A stretch of DNA of 38,267 bases from Mycobacterium sp. (GTDB lineage: Bacteria; Actinomycetota; Actinomycetes; Mycobacteriales; Mycobacteriaceae), in NCBI RefSeq assembly GCF_025965855.1, contig NZ_JAOPWB010000320.1, forward strand, positions 1-38,267, given 5' to 3'. The notes under the pieces were generated by a model. That model saw only the letters and a list, made by a program, of their open reading frames with translations, was not told the DNA's origin and ran no database searches. Positions 1-7,947 of this stretch are shown here, one piece after another (position 1 is the first letter of the stretch; each line of letters opens with the position of its first letter). The translations under genes were made by a program, and so were the position numbers.

Positions 1-467
1 CCCCGGCGCCCGGCGCACCGGCGCCGGACGCGGCCCCGCCCGGCGCTCCGCCGCCCGGTGACGCTCCACCCCTTAGCGCAATGATGCCCGGAATGCTGCC
101 CCCCGGCGGCGTCGGCGGCGGCGACCGCGCGACCGTCGTGCAGGCCGCGTTGACACAGGTCGGATCGCCCTACGTGTGGGGCGGTGCCGCGCCCGGCGGG
201 TTCGACTGCTCCGGATTGGTGATGTGGGCGTTCCAGCAGGCCGGCATCTCGCTGCCGCACTCCAGTCAGGCTCAGGCTCAAGGCGGTCAGCCGGTGGCGG
301 TGTCGGATTTGCAGCCCGGCGACGTGGTGACCTTCTACTCCGATGCGTCACATAGCGGCCTCTACATCGGTGACGGCATGGTGATCCATTCATCCACCTA
401 TGGGGTGCCGGTGCGGGTGGTGCCGATGAATGCCGCAGGTCCGATCCACGACGCCCGCCGCTACTGA
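1..467 (+). CDS. ripC: NlpC/P60 peptidoglycan endopeptidase, 3' part (RipC-like)
   Basis: C-terminal part of a secreted cell-wall hydrolase; the reading frame is open from the left edge, so the N-terminus lies outside the window. NlpC/P60 enzymes cut the D-Glu to meso-DAP bond of peptidoglycan stem peptides. A Pro/Ala/Gly-rich linker is followed by the catalytic domain. Numbered from the in-frame ATG at 81, the catalytic Cys is C43 in FDCSGLV, with H91 in SHSGLYIG and H103 in VIHSSTYG, giving a complete Cys-His-His triad. The protein ends right after the domain, as in RipC (Rv2190c type). The next gene overlaps its end. The family call is firm; the RipC assignment rests on gene order, because the N-terminal half is not visible. 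Confidence 0.88.
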   Translation, partial: PAPGAPAPDAAPPGAPPPGDAPPLSAMMPGMLPPGGVGGGDRATVVQAALTQVGSPYVWGGAAPGGFDCSGLVMWAFQQAGISLPHSSQAQAQGGQPVAVSDLQPGDVVTFYSDASHSGLYIGDGMVIHSSTYGVPVRVVPMNAAGPIHDARRY

Positions 468-1347
468 TCGCCCCGGCTGGCCCCGTCGGCGGCTCCCGAT
501 CCTGCTGGCCTGGGTGTTTGCGCTCGAGCTGATTGTGGCCGCGGCCGTGCCGTTCGACGCGGCCGGCGATAGCAAGGCAAGGCACGCGCAGCTCGTCACG
601 CCCGCACGCGGCCAGGTGGGCGCCGCGGCGAAGTCGCTGGTGGTCGGTGACCGCACCGTCCGGCTGGTGGGACTCGGCGGCCCGGCCAGCGACCGGCTGC
701 TGTCCCGGGTGGCGTCCAACATCGGGGCCGCGGTCAACGCGGTGGAGGCGTTCTGGGGTGTTGATTGGCCGCGCGATATCTCGGTGCTTGCCGCCGGCTC
801 GGACGAGCAGTTTCGCGCCGCGGCCGGCGGGGGACCGGCGTCGCAGTGGGCCGACATCGCCGCTGTGACGGTCGCCGACAGGGTCGATCCCACGCGCCGG
901 TTGGCGGTCGGCCAGCGGATCGTGTTCGCGCCGGGCGCCGCCAACATGAATGCGGCCGGGCTGCGAATTGTCTTGACCCACGAGCTTTTTCACTACGCCG
1001 CCCGCGCTGAGACCGCCTTGGATGCGCCCCAATGGCTCACCGAGGGGGTGGCCGATTTCGTTGCCCGGCCACAGAGCCCGGTGCCCGCCGATGCGCTGCC
1101 GGTGCCGCTGACGCTGCCGACCGACGGCGATCTGGAGGCGCCGGGGCCGCTGCGCTCGTTGGCCTACGACCGCGCGTGGTGGTTCGCCCGCTTCGTCGCC
1201 GACACCTACGGGCCGCCAAAGCTGCGCGATCTGTACCTGGCCAGCTGCGGTGTCGGGCACGCCGATGTGCCCACCGCCGTGCACGACGTCCTCGGCATCG
1301 ACCCCGCCGGGCTGCTGGTGCGCTGGCACCAGTGGCTGGCCCGCTAG
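430..1347 (+). CDS. Membrane-anchored HExxH zinc metalloprotease-like protein (Rv2189c type)
   Basis: Predicted 305-residue protein. A basic N-terminus is followed by one hydrophobic segment (about residues 22-41), consistent with a signal anchor and an outward-facing domain. HELFH lies at 184-188 and a downstream QWLTEGVADF places E205 as the likely third zinc ligand, the layout of gluzincin peptidases. A stop codon lies immediately upstream of ATG 430, so this is the longest possible form. It overlaps ripC by 38 nt; GTG 514 is an alternative start that would cut into the hydrophobic segment. It lies between a wall hydrolase and pimB, so a role at the envelope is likely, but the substrate is unknown. 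Peptidase activity is inferred from the motif only. Confidence 0.8.
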   Translation: MPQVRSTTPAATDRPGWPRRRLPILLAWVFALELIVAAAVPFDAAGDSKARHAQLVTPARGQVGAAAKSLVVGDRTVRLVGLGGPASDRLLSRVASNIGAAVNAVEAFWGVDWPRDISVLAAGSDEQFRAAAGGGPASQWADIAAVTVADRVDPTRRLAVGQRIVFAPGAANMNAAGLRIVLTHELFHYAARAETALDAPQWLTEGVADFVARPQSPVPADALPVPLTLPTDGDLEAPGPLRSLAYDRAWWFARFVADTYGPPKLRDLYLASCGVGHADVPTAVHDVLGIDPAGLLVRWHQWLAR

Positions 1348-1350
1348 CCT
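1345..1350 (+). promoter_or_regulatory. Predicted -10 box for leaderless pimB
   Basis: TAGCCT fits the mycobacterial TANNNT -10 and lies exactly 7 nt before the pimB GTG. The first three bases are also the stop codon of the preceding gene. Transcription would start at or beside the GTG. No Shine-Dalgarno sequence precedes the GTG. Confidence 0.5.
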
Positions 1351-1357
1351 GACGCAG

Positions 1358-2497
1358 GTGAGCCGGGTCCTGCTGGTAACCAACGACTTTCCGCCCCGCC
1401 CGGGCGGCATTCAGTCCTACCTCGGCGAGTTCGCCGGCCGGCTGGCCGGCGCGGGGTCGCATTCCGTGCTGGTGTACGCACCGCAATGGAAGGGCGCCGA
1501 CGCCTTTGATGACTCGGCCGAGGCGGCCGGATACCGCGTGGTGCGGCATCCGGGCACGCTGATGCTGCCCGGCCCGGCGGTCGATGCGCGGATGCGCCGG
1601 ATGATCGGCGAGCACGGCATCGACACCGTCTGGTTCGGCGCGGCCGCGCCGCTGGCGCTGCTGGCCCCGCGGGCCCGGCTGGCCGGGGCGTCCCGGGTGC
1701 TGGCCAGCACTCACGGCCACGAAGTCGGCTGGTCGATGCTGCCGGTCGCGCGCTCGGTGCTGCGTCGCATCGGCGACGGCACCGACGTCGTGACCTTCGT
1801 GAGCCGCTACACCCGGTCGCGCTTCGCGTCGGCCTTCGGTCCCGCGGCGAGGCTGGAGTACCTGCCGCCCGGGGTGGACACCGACCGGTTCCGGCCCGAC
1901 CCGGCCGCCCGGGCCGAGCTGCGCGCCCGCTACGGGCTGGGCGAGCGGCCGACCGCGGTGTGCCTGTCGCGGCTGGTGCCGCGCAAGGGTCAGGACGCGC
2001 TGATCAAGGCGCTGCCGTCGATCCGGCGGCGGGTCGACGGGGCGGCGCTCGTCATCGTCGGCGGCGGTCCCTACCTGGACACGCTGCGCAAGCAGGCCAC
2101 CGACTGCGGCGTGGCCGAGCACGTGACATTCACAGGGGGCGTGCAGGCCGCCGAACTGCCCGCCCATCACGCGATGGCCGACGTGTTCGCGATGCCATGC
2201 CGCACCCGCGGCGCCGGCATGGACGTCGAGGGCTTGGGCATCGTCTACCTGGAGGCCTCGGCGACGGGCGTGCCCGTCATCGCCGGCCTATCGGGTGGGG
2301 CCCCGGAAACGGTGCGGCACAACAAGACCGGGCTGGTGGTCGACGGCCGCTCGGTGAACGAGGTCGCCGAGGCCGTCGTCGAGTTGCTCGCCGATCGCGA
2401 CCGGGCCGCCGCGATGGGCGCGGCCGGGCGCGAGTGGGTGACGTCCCAGTGGCGCTGGGACACGCTGGCCGCCCGGCTGGCCGATTTGCTGGGCTGA
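1358..2497 (+). CDS. pimB: GDP-mannose-dependent PIM mannosyltransferase PimB' (GT4)
   Basis: Adds the second mannose, at O-6 of inositol, to phosphatidylinositol monomannoside, an early step towards PIMs, lipomannan and lipoarabinomannan; acts on the cytoplasmic face of the membrane. The 379-residue product has the GT-B fold of family GT4: an N-terminal VLLVTNDFPPRPGGIQSYL acceptor-side segment, a central CLSRLVPRKGQ segment starting the nucleotide-sugar domain, and the C-terminal E-x7-E motif in VEGLGIVYLEASATG. The GTG at 1358 is chosen because the conserved sequence starts there, a -10 box lies 7 nt upstream, and the length fits Rv2188c (about 385 residues). An earlier in-frame ATG at 1250 lies inside the preceding gene and is rejected. 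Confidence 0.93.
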   Translation: MSRVLLVTNDFPPRPGGIQSYLGEFAGRLAGAGSHSVLVYAPQWKGADAFDDSAEAAGYRVVRHPGTLMLPGPAVDARMRRMIGEHGIDTVWFGAAAPLALLAPRARLAGASRVLASTHGHEVGWSMLPVARSVLRRIGDGTDVVTFVSRYTRSRFASAFGPAARLEYLPPGVDTDRFRPDPAARAELRARYGLGERPTAVCLSRLVPRKGQDALIKALPSIRRRVDGAALVIVGGGPYLDTLRKQATDCGVAEHVTFTGGVQAAELPAHHAMADVFAMPCRTRGAGMDVEGLGIVYLEASATGVPVIAGLSGGAPETVRHNKTGLVVDGRSVNEVAEAVVELLADRDRAAAMGAAGREWVTSQWRWDTLAARLADLLG

Positions 2498-2523
2498 ACC
2501 GGCCGAATCGGGCGACCGGACGG

Positions 2524-4326
2524 CTAGTCCTTCTCGTAGATCGACTCGATATCGGAGGCGAACTTCTCGGCCACCACGTTGCGCTTGACCTTCATCGTCG
2601 GCGTCAGCTCGCCGGTGTCCTCGGTGAAGTCGACCGGCAGAATGCGGAACTTGCGGATCGACTCGGCGTGCGACACCGCGAGGTTGGCGTGCTTGACGGC
2701 AGCGTCCACCTCGGCGAACAGGTCTGGGTCGGTGGCCAGGTCGGCGACCGACGAGTCGACGGCCTTGTGGTTGCGCTCCTTCCAGCCACCGAATGCCTCC
2801 GGGTCGATGGTGATCAGCGCGCCGATGAACGGCTTGGCGTCGCCCACCACCATGGCCTGGCTGATCAGCGGGTGCGCCCGCAGCTGGTCCTCGAGCACCG
2901 CGGGGGCGACGTTCTTGCCGCCGGCGGTGACGATGATTTCCTTCTTGCGGCCGGTGATCTTCAGGAAGCCGTCCTCGTCGAGCGCGCCCAGATCGCCGGT
3001 CTTGAACCAGCCGTCGGTGAACGCGTCGGCGGTGGCCTGCTCGTTGCGCCAGTAGCCGCCGAACACCACGCCGCCGCGCACCAACAGCTCGCCGTCGTCG
3101 GCGATGCGCATGCTATTGCCGGGCAGCAACGTCCCGACCGTCCCGATCTTGACCCTGCCGACCTGGTTGACCGTGATGGCCGAGCTGGTCTCGGTCAGGC
3201 CGTAGCCCTCGTGGATGGTCAGGCCCACGCCGCGGTAGAAGTGGCCCAGCCGCGCGCCCAGCGGTGCCCCACCCGAGACGGACGCGTGGCAGTCGCCGCC
3301 CAGCGCCGTGCGCAGCTTGTGGTAGACCAGCCGGTCGAACAACGCGTGCTTGGCGCGCAGCAGCAGCCCCGGCCCGCCATCGTCCTGGGCCTGGCTCCAG
3401 TCGACCGCGGTTTGCACGGCCATCGCGAAGATGCGCCCCTTCCCGTCATTGACGGCGTTCTGCTCGGCGGTGTTGTACACCTTCTCGAACACCCGCGGCA
3501 CCGACACCACGACCGTCGGCTTGAAGACCGCCAACATCGGCAGCAGGTTCTTGATGTCGCTGGTGAATCCGACCGTCACCTTGTTGGCGAACGCGGACAA
3601 GGTGAGCGACCGGGCCAGCACGTGGGCCAGCGGCAGGAACACCAGCAGCCGCTGCCCCTCGTTCAGCAGCGTCGGCAGGCATTCCTTGGCGCCCCGGCTC
3701 TCGTAGAGCAGGTTGGAATGGGTGAGCTGGCAGCCCTTGGGCCGCCCGGTGGTGCCCGAGGTGTAGATCAGCGTTGCCGGGTCGTCGGCGCGCAGCGCCT
3801 CGAGGCGGGCGGTCAGCTCGGCCGGCTCCACCTCCGCCCCGGACTCGGTGAGCTGGTCGAGCGCCTTGGGGCCCGAACCGTCGATGTGCAGCACCCGGCG
3901 CAGGGCGGGCAGCTCGGCGGTGAGCTCGGTGACCATCGCGGCGTGCGCGTCGGTCTCGGCAAACGCCAACACCGATCCCGAGTCCTGCAGCACCCAGCGC
4001 ACCTGTTCGGCCGACGACGTCTCGTAGATTGGCACGGTGACCGCGCCCACCGACAGGATCGCCAGATCCAGGATCGCCCACTCGTAGCGGGTGGCCGAAA
4101 AGATGGCTACCCGGTCGCCGGCCTGCACCTCCTGGGAGATCAAACCCAGCGCCGCGGCGCGAACCTGCTGGGCCGCCTCGGCGCAGGTGACATCGGTCCA
4201 GACGCCGTCGATCTGCCGTTGAAAGATGACAAAGCTGGGGTCATCGCGCTCGTGCTCGAAGACCATGGCCGCGACGTTTTCGTGCTCGCCGACGGTAAAG
4301 CGGGCGGGGACGCTGTACTCACGCAC
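2524..4326 (-). CDS. fadD15: Long-chain fatty-acid--CoA ligase FadD15
   Basis: Adenylate-forming enzyme that activates long-chain fatty acids to acyl-CoA. The 600-residue length matches the known mycobacterial protein. The P-loop motif [11 protein letters not shown] is at 188-198, YGLTET at 375-380, the KTGDLG aspartate near 445, and the C-terminal catalytic lysine is K579 in TMKVKR. Start chosen at GTG 4326, where similarity to the family begins; GGAG lies 8 nt upstream. An open frame extends to 4539 but would run into the divergent gene. Convergent with pimB (26-nt gap) and divergent from the SRPBCC gene at 4529. FadD rather than FAAL type is inferred from overall resemblance, not from a structural comparison. 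Confidence 0.93.
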   Translation of the reverse strand: MREYSVPARFTVGEHENVAAMVFEHERDDPSFVIFQRQIDGVWTDVTCAEAAQQVRAAALGLISQEVQAGDRVAIFSATRYEWAILDLAILSVGAVTVPIYETSSAEQVRWVLQDSGSVLAFAETDAHAAMVTELTAELPALRRVLHIDGSGPKALDQLTESGAEVEPAELTARLEALRADDPATLIYTSGTTGRPKGCQLTHSNLLYESRGAKECLPTLLNEGQRLLVFLPLAHVLARSLTLSAFANKVTVGFTSDIKNLLPMLAVFKPTVVVSVPRVFEKVYNTAEQNAVNDGKGRIFAMAVQTAVDWSQAQDDGGPGLLLRAKHALFDRLVYHKLRTALGGDCHASVSGGAPLGARLGHFYRGVGLTIHEGYGLTETSSAITVNQVGRVKIGTVGTLLPGNSMRIADDGELLVRGGVVFGGYWRNEQATADAFTDGWFKTGDLGALDEDGFLKITGRKKEIIVTAGGKNVAPAVLEDQLRAHPLISQAMVVGDAKPFIGALITIDPEAFGGWKERNHKAVDSSVADLATDPDLFAEVDAAVKHANLAVSHAESIRKFRILPVDFTEDTGELTPTMKVKRNVVAEKFASDIESIYEKD

Positions 4327-4388
4327 TCTGGTGACTCCATTGGCTCGTGATGTTGCCTGCCCCTTTGCGGGCCGGCTTGCTGTGGCCC

Positions 4389-4394
4389 AGCCTA
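4389..4394 (-). promoter_or_regulatory. Possible -10 box for fadD15
   Basis: On the minus strand this reads TAGGCT (TANNNT), about 63 nt before the fadD15 GTG. I see no convincing -35 hexamer at standard spacing. It lies in the divergent region shared with the gene at 4529. Confidence 0.3.
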
Positions 4395-4528
4395 ATCCGC
4401 TATTTCGCGCAGCATGGTGAAGGTCGGCCGGGCGGCCACGGAGCTTGCGGCTCCGCTCCGGCATGGCGCCCGCGCGGGCCCGGGCGCCTGCATACGGACG
4501 ATTCGGATCGGTGTGTGAAGCTGTGGGG

Positions 4529-4918
4529 GTGAACAGCATTCAGATCGCCGACCAGACGTTTGTCGCCGCCGGCGGCCCGCGGGTGGGCGCCGCGGTCGCG
4601 GACACGTCCTGCTGGCGCCGGTGGTGGCCGGACCTGCGGCTGCAGGTCGTCGAGGACCGCGCCGAAAAAGGCATCCGGTGGGCGGTGACCGGCGCGTTGA
4701 CCGGCACCATGGAGGTCTGGCTGGAACCGTCGCTGGACGGGGTGGTGCTGCACTACTTCCTGCACGCCGAACCCACCGGCGTGTCGGCGTGGCAGCTGGC
4801 AAAGTTGAACTTGGCGAAGATCACGCACCGCCGTCGGGTGGCGGGTAAAAAAATGGCCTTCGAGGTCAAGAGGACGGCGGAACGGTCACGTCCGGTCGGC
4901 GTTTCTCCGGTAGTTTGA
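4529..4918 (+). CDS. SRPBCC (START-like) family protein, Rv2186c type
   Basis: 129-residue protein of the polyketide cyclase/START-like fold, which binds hydrophobic ligands in a deep pocket. [15 protein letters not shown], then a run of alternating polar and hydrophobic strands, then a C-terminal basic helix, fit the fold; no catalytic residue can be named. GTG 4529 gives the same length as the M. tuberculosis protein as I recall it. First gene of a same-strand run with the SRPBCC gene at 5023, the ArsA-like ATPase and the small Cys protein. Ligand unknown; a lipid or acyl ligand is an inference from neighbours such as fadD15 and the acyltransferase. Confidence 0.82.
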   Translation: MNSIQIADQTFVAAGGPRVGAAVADTSCWRRWWPDLRLQVVEDRAEKGIRWAVTGALTGTMEVWLEPSLDGVVLHYFLHAEPTGVSAWQLAKLNLAKITHRRRVAGKKMAFEVKRTAERSRPVGVSPVV

Positions 4919-4944
4919 TTTCGATCAAGGTTTGGCGGTAGGAG

Positions 4945-4950
4945 TACCGT
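4945..4950 (+). promoter_or_regulatory. Possible -10 box for the SRPBCC gene at 5023
   Basis: TACCGT (TANNNT) forms the right arm of a short inverted repeat (CGGTA-GGAG-TACCG, 4936-4949). A start near 4957 would give a 5' leader of about 65 nt carrying a purine-rich GGAGAGAGGG about 12 nt before the GTG. The 104-nt gap after the previous gene leaves room for a separate promoter. Confidence 0.3.
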
Positions 4951-5022
4951 TTCCGCCCGGAGGCCGGGGTAGTCCTGCACATCGCGGGCCTACGCGCTCG
5001 CGGGAGAGAGGGCATCAGCCAG

Positions 5023-5460
5023 GTGGCAGACAAGACGACGCAGACCATCCACATCGAAGCCGATCCGGGCACGGTCCTGGAGGTGATCGCCGACATCGAT
5101 TCCTACCCGGAGTGGATCTCGGAATACAAGGAAGCCGAGGTGCAAGAGAGGGGCGCCGACGGCTACCCGAAGACCGTGCGATTCGTGATGGACGCCGGCA
5201 TCATCAAGGACACCATGGTGATGGCCTACCAGTGGCCCAAAGACCGTCAGTCGCTGAGCTGGACCCTGGTCTCCAGCTCGCTGCTGCGTTCGCTTGAAGG
5301 TTCATATCGCTTGGCGCCCAAGGGATCTGGCACTGACGTCACCTATGAACTCTCCGTCGACCTCGCCCTCCCAATGATCGGCTTGCTCAAGCGCAAGGCC
5401 GAGCGGCGGTTGACCGACACCGCTTTGAAGGATCTAAAGAAACGAGTAGAGGCTGAGTGA
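5023..5460 (+). CDS. SRPBCC (START-like) family protein, Rv2185c type
   Basis: 145-residue cytoplasmic protein with a complete SRPBCC fold: an N-terminal strand with the conserved IADIDSYPEWI helix-loop, central beta strands, and a long C-terminal amphipathic helix ending in KDLKKRVEAE. It is clearly similar in length and sequence to the protein at 4529, probably an old paralogue. GTG 5023 has a purine-rich stretch upstream and starts the conserved ADKTTQTIHIEADP segment. The ArsA-like ATPase begins 16 nt after its stop, so the two are probably co-transcribed. Function unknown; the fold usually binds lipids or other hydrophobic ligands. Confidence 0.88.
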   Translation: MADKTTQTIHIEADPGTVLEVIADIDSYPEWISEYKEAEVQERGADGYPKTVRFVMDAGIIKDTMVMAYQWPKDRQSLSWTLVSSSLLRSLEGSYRLAPKGSGTDVTYELSVDLALPMIGLLKRKAERRLTDTALKDLKKRVEAE

Positions 5461-5476
5461 GTCCAGCGAATTCCGG

Positions 5477-6724
5477 GTGCCCGCCCCGGCCCGGATCAGT
5501 CTGTTCGTTGGGAAGGGCGGGGTAGGAAAATCCACCCTGGCATCCGCTACCGCGGTCTGCGACGCAGGCACGGGGCAGCGGGTACTGGTGGTGTCCACCG
5601 ATCAGGCGCACTCGCTGGGCGACGTGCTGGGTGTCCCGGTTCCGCCGAGCGGCCGGTGCGAACTGGTTCGGGTGCTCGCCGATGACGCGGAGGCGGGCGG
5701 CGGTTTCCTCGAGGCACTGGCACTGGACACCCTGGCCCTGCTGGAGGCCCGCTGGCACGACGTGGTCAGCACTTTGGATCGGCGCTTTCCCGATTCCGAG
5801 TTGAGCACCATTGCGCCCGAAGAGCTTTCGGCGTTGCCGGGCGTTCAGGAAGTGCTGGGCCTGCACGCCGTCGGCGAGCTCGCCGCCTCGGGGCGATGGG
5901 ATCGCATCGTCGTGGATTGCGCCTCGACAGCGGATGCGTTGCGAATGTTGACCTTGCCCGCCACCTTTGGGCTCTACGTGGAACGCGCGTGGCCACGCCA
6001 TCGCAGGCTGTCCATTGCCGCCGACGACGCCCGCTCGGCCGCGATGGTGGAGCTGCTGGAGCGCATCAGCGGCAGCGTCGACCGCCTCAGCGAGTTGCTG
6101 ACCGACGGCGAGCGGGTCACCGCGCATCTGGTGCTGACCCCCGAGCGGGTGGTGGCGGCCGAGGCGGTGCGGACGCTGGGTTCACTGGCGCTGATGGGGG
6201 TGCGGGTCGAGGAGCTGATTGTCAACCAGGTCCTGACCGAGGACGAGTCCTACGAGTACCGCAACCTGCCCGAGCACCCGGCGTTCTACTGGTACGCCGA
6301 ACGCATCGCCGAACAACGCGTTGTTCTCGACGAACTCGACGCCACCATCGGCGACGTGGCGCTGGTGCTGACCCCGCACCTGTCCGGCGAGCCGATCGGC
6401 CCCAAGGCGCTGGGCTCGCTGCTCGACAGCGCCCGCCGGCGCGGCGGGGCGGCGCCGCCGGGTCCGTTGCGTCCGGTCGTGGACCTCGAATCCGGATCGG
6501 GGCTTGGGTCGATATACCGTATGCGGCTAACGTTGCCCCAGCTCGATCCCGGAGGACTGTCGTTGGGCCGAGTCGACGACGACTTGATAATCAGCGCCGG
6601 AGGGCTGCGGCGCAGGGTCCGCTTGGCGTCCGTGCTGCGGCGATGCACGGTGCTCGACGCGCACCTGCGGGGCAGCGAGCTGACTGTTCGCTTTCGACCG
6701 GATCCGGAGGTGTGGCCTAAGTGA
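5477..6724 (+). CDS. ArsA/GET3-like P-loop ATPase, Rv2184c type
   Basis: 415-residue soluble ATPase of the SIMIBI class. The deviant Walker A motif is GKGGVGKST at 12-20, with the signature lysine K13. Switch I is STDQAHSLGD at 40-49, matching ArsA DPAHSL. VVDCASTADALRML at 145-158 matches the ArsA/GET3 DTAPTGHTLRLL signature, but with Cys and Ser where Ala-Pro are usual. No arsenic genes are near, so arsenite export is unlikely; the neighbours (two SRPBCC proteins, a small Cys protein, an acyltransferase) point to a lipid or membrane-protein task. GTG 5477 is the only reasonable start; no Shine-Dalgarno is visible, so coupling to the preceding gene is likely. Confidence 0.85.
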   Translation: MPAPARISLFVGKGGVGKSTLASATAVCDAGTGQRVLVVSTDQAHSLGDVLGVPVPPSGRCELVRVLADDAEAGGGFLEALALDTLALLEARWHDVVSTLDRRFPDSELSTIAPEELSALPGVQEVLGLHAVGELAASGRWDRIVVDCASTADALRMLTLPATFGLYVERAWPRHRRLSIAADDARSAAMVELLERISGSVDRLSELLTDGERVTAHLVLTPERVVAAEAVRTLGSLALMGVRVEELIVNQVLTEDESYEYRNLPEHPAFYWYAERIAEQRVVLDELDATIGDVALVLTPHLSGEPIGPKALGSLLDSARRRGGAAPPGPLRPVVDLESGSGLGSIYRMRLTLPQLDPGGLSLGRVDDDLIISAGGLRRRVRLASVLRRCTVLDAHLRGSELTVRFRPDPEVWPK

Positions 6725-7122
6725 GCGGGGCTCATCCCGATATCGGTCCCGAGTTGCGCAGACTTGCCCAGGCGATCCTGGACGGGATCGACCCGGCGCT
6801 GCGGACGGCGGCGGCTTTGACGGCGGGCGGGGGCTCGGACGGTAAAGGGACGGGCAAGTGCCAGCAGGTGTGGTGTCCCGTGTGCGCGCTGGCCGCGCTG
6901 GCCACCGGTGACCAGCACCCGTTGCTTACCGTGATCGCCGACCACAGCATCGCCCTCCTCGAGGCGATCCGCGGCATCGTCGACGACATCGACCGTTCGG
7001 CGAAACCGCCACCCGCCGGCCCGCCCGGCGGCGGTGGCGCCGACGCCGACGCCGAGCCCGACGCCGGTGACGCCACCGCGAAGACCCGTTACCAGCCCAT
7101 CCCGGTCACCGTCGAGGAGTGA
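6721..7122 (+). CDS. Small conserved actinobacterial protein with CQQVWCPVC motif, Rv2183c type
   Basis: 133-residue protein starting at a GTG that overlaps the stop of the ATPase gene (GTGA), so translational coupling is likely. Residues up to about 100 are helical in character and contain a three-cysteine cluster, C-Q-Q-V-W-C-P-V-C, around residues 47-55, which could bind a metal or undergo redox change. The C-terminal third is Gly/Ala/Asp/Pro-rich and probably disordered. I do not recognise a named domain. Tight coupling suggests it works with the ArsA-like ATPase, possibly as an adaptor, but that is inference. Confidence 0.82.
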   Translation: MSGAHPDIGPELRRLAQAILDGIDPALRTAAALTAGGGSDGKGTGKCQQVWCPVCALAALATGDQHPLLTVIADHSIALLEAIRGIVDDIDRSAKPPPAGPPGGGGADADAEPDAGDATAKTRYQPIPVTVEE

Positions 7123-7161
7123 ACCGCCCGCCCGAAGGTGGTCCCTTGCGCTGGGGATCGG

Positions 7162-7167
7162 TACAGT
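7162..7167 (+). promoter_or_regulatory. Predicted -10 box for the acyltransferase gene
   Basis: TACAGT (TANNNT) would start transcription near 7174, giving a leader of about 34 nt that includes the purine-rich GAGAGGCAGGG just upstream of ATG 7208. No clear -35 at standard spacing. Confidence 0.45.
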
Positions 7168-7207
7168 TGGCGCAGAACAGCGATGGGTGCGGGCGAGAGG
7201 CAGGGCC

Positions 7208-7936
7208 ATGTGGTACTGGCTAGTCAAGTATATAGCGCTGGGCCCGTTGCTCTCCCTGCTTGGGCGACCGAAAGTTGAAGGGCTGGAATACGTTCCAACT
7301 TCCGGGCCGGCGATCCTGGCGAGTAATCACCTCGCCGTGATGGACAGCTTCTTCCTGCCGCTGGTGGTCCGGCGCCGGATCACCTTCCTCGCGAAGTCCG
7401 AATACTTCACCGGCACCGGACTGAAGGGCTGGCTCAGCCGGTGGTTCTTCACCGCCGTCGGGCAGGTGCCGATCGACCGCTCCGACGCCGACGCCGCCCA
7501 GGCCGCGCTCAACACCGCCGAGCAGGTGCTGGCGCAGGGCAAGCTGCTGGGCATGTACCCCGAGGGCACCCGCTCGCCCGACGGCCGGTTGTACAAGGGC
7601 AAGACGGGGCTGGGGCGGCTGGCGCTGGAAACCGGGGTTCCGGTGATCCCGGTGGCGATGATCGGCACCAATGTGGTCAACCCGCCCGGCAGCACGACGC
7701 TGCGCTTTGGGCGCGTCACCGTCCGGTTCGGCAAGCCGATGGAATTCTCACGTTTCGAGGGAATGGCCGGCAACCGCTTCATCGAGCGGGCCGTCACCGA
7801 CGAGGTGATCTACGAGCTGATGGGGCTCTCCGGGCAGGAGTACGTCGACATCTACGCGGCCAGCCTCAAGGACCGCGGCAACGGCGACGAACCGACCAGT
7901 GAGGCCGCGCGGATCCCCGAGACCGCCGCCGGTTAG
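7208..7936 (+). CDS. 1-acyl-sn-glycerol-3-phosphate acyltransferase-like (PlsC family), Rv2182c type
   Basis: 242-residue membrane-associated acyltransferase, expected to transfer an acyl chain to a lysophospholipid such as lysophosphatidic acid. The hallmark HX4D motif is NHLAVMDS (H41, D46) and the second block is EGTRSPDG starting at E119; both are complete. The hydrophobic N-terminal segment (WYWLVKYIALGPLLSLLG) probably inserts into the membrane. ATG 7208 is chosen because of the good ribosome binding site and because the family sequence starts there; an upstream extension to 7034 lies inside the previous gene. Its stop is 11 nt from that of the convergent mptC. The exact acyl acceptor cannot be told from sequence. 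Confidence 0.9.
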   Translation: MWYWLVKYIALGPLLSLLGRPKVEGLEYVPTSGPAILASNHLAVMDSFFLPLVVRRRITFLAKSEYFTGTGLKGWLSRWFFTAVGQVPIDRSDADAAQAALNTAEQVLAQGKLLGMYPEGTRSPDGRLYKGKTGLGRLALETGVPVIPVAMIGTNVVNPPGSTTLRFGRVTVRFGKPMEFSRFEGMAGNRFIERAVTDEVIYELMGLSGQEYVDIYAASLKDRGNGDEPTSEAARIPETAAG

Positions 7937-7947
7937 CGCGCCGCGGA

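Noticed and set aside
73-1410. 445-codon minus-strand open frame over ripC and the metalloprotease
   Set aside because: Typical antisense shadow of GC-rich coding sequence; the sense frames carry intact catalytic motifs.
1960-4350. Very long open frame (796 codons) on the plus strand across the 3' part of pimB and antisense to fadD15
   Set aside because: It overlaps two well-supported genes in other frames, is rich in Arg/Gly/His shadow composition, and has no domain or ribosome binding site.
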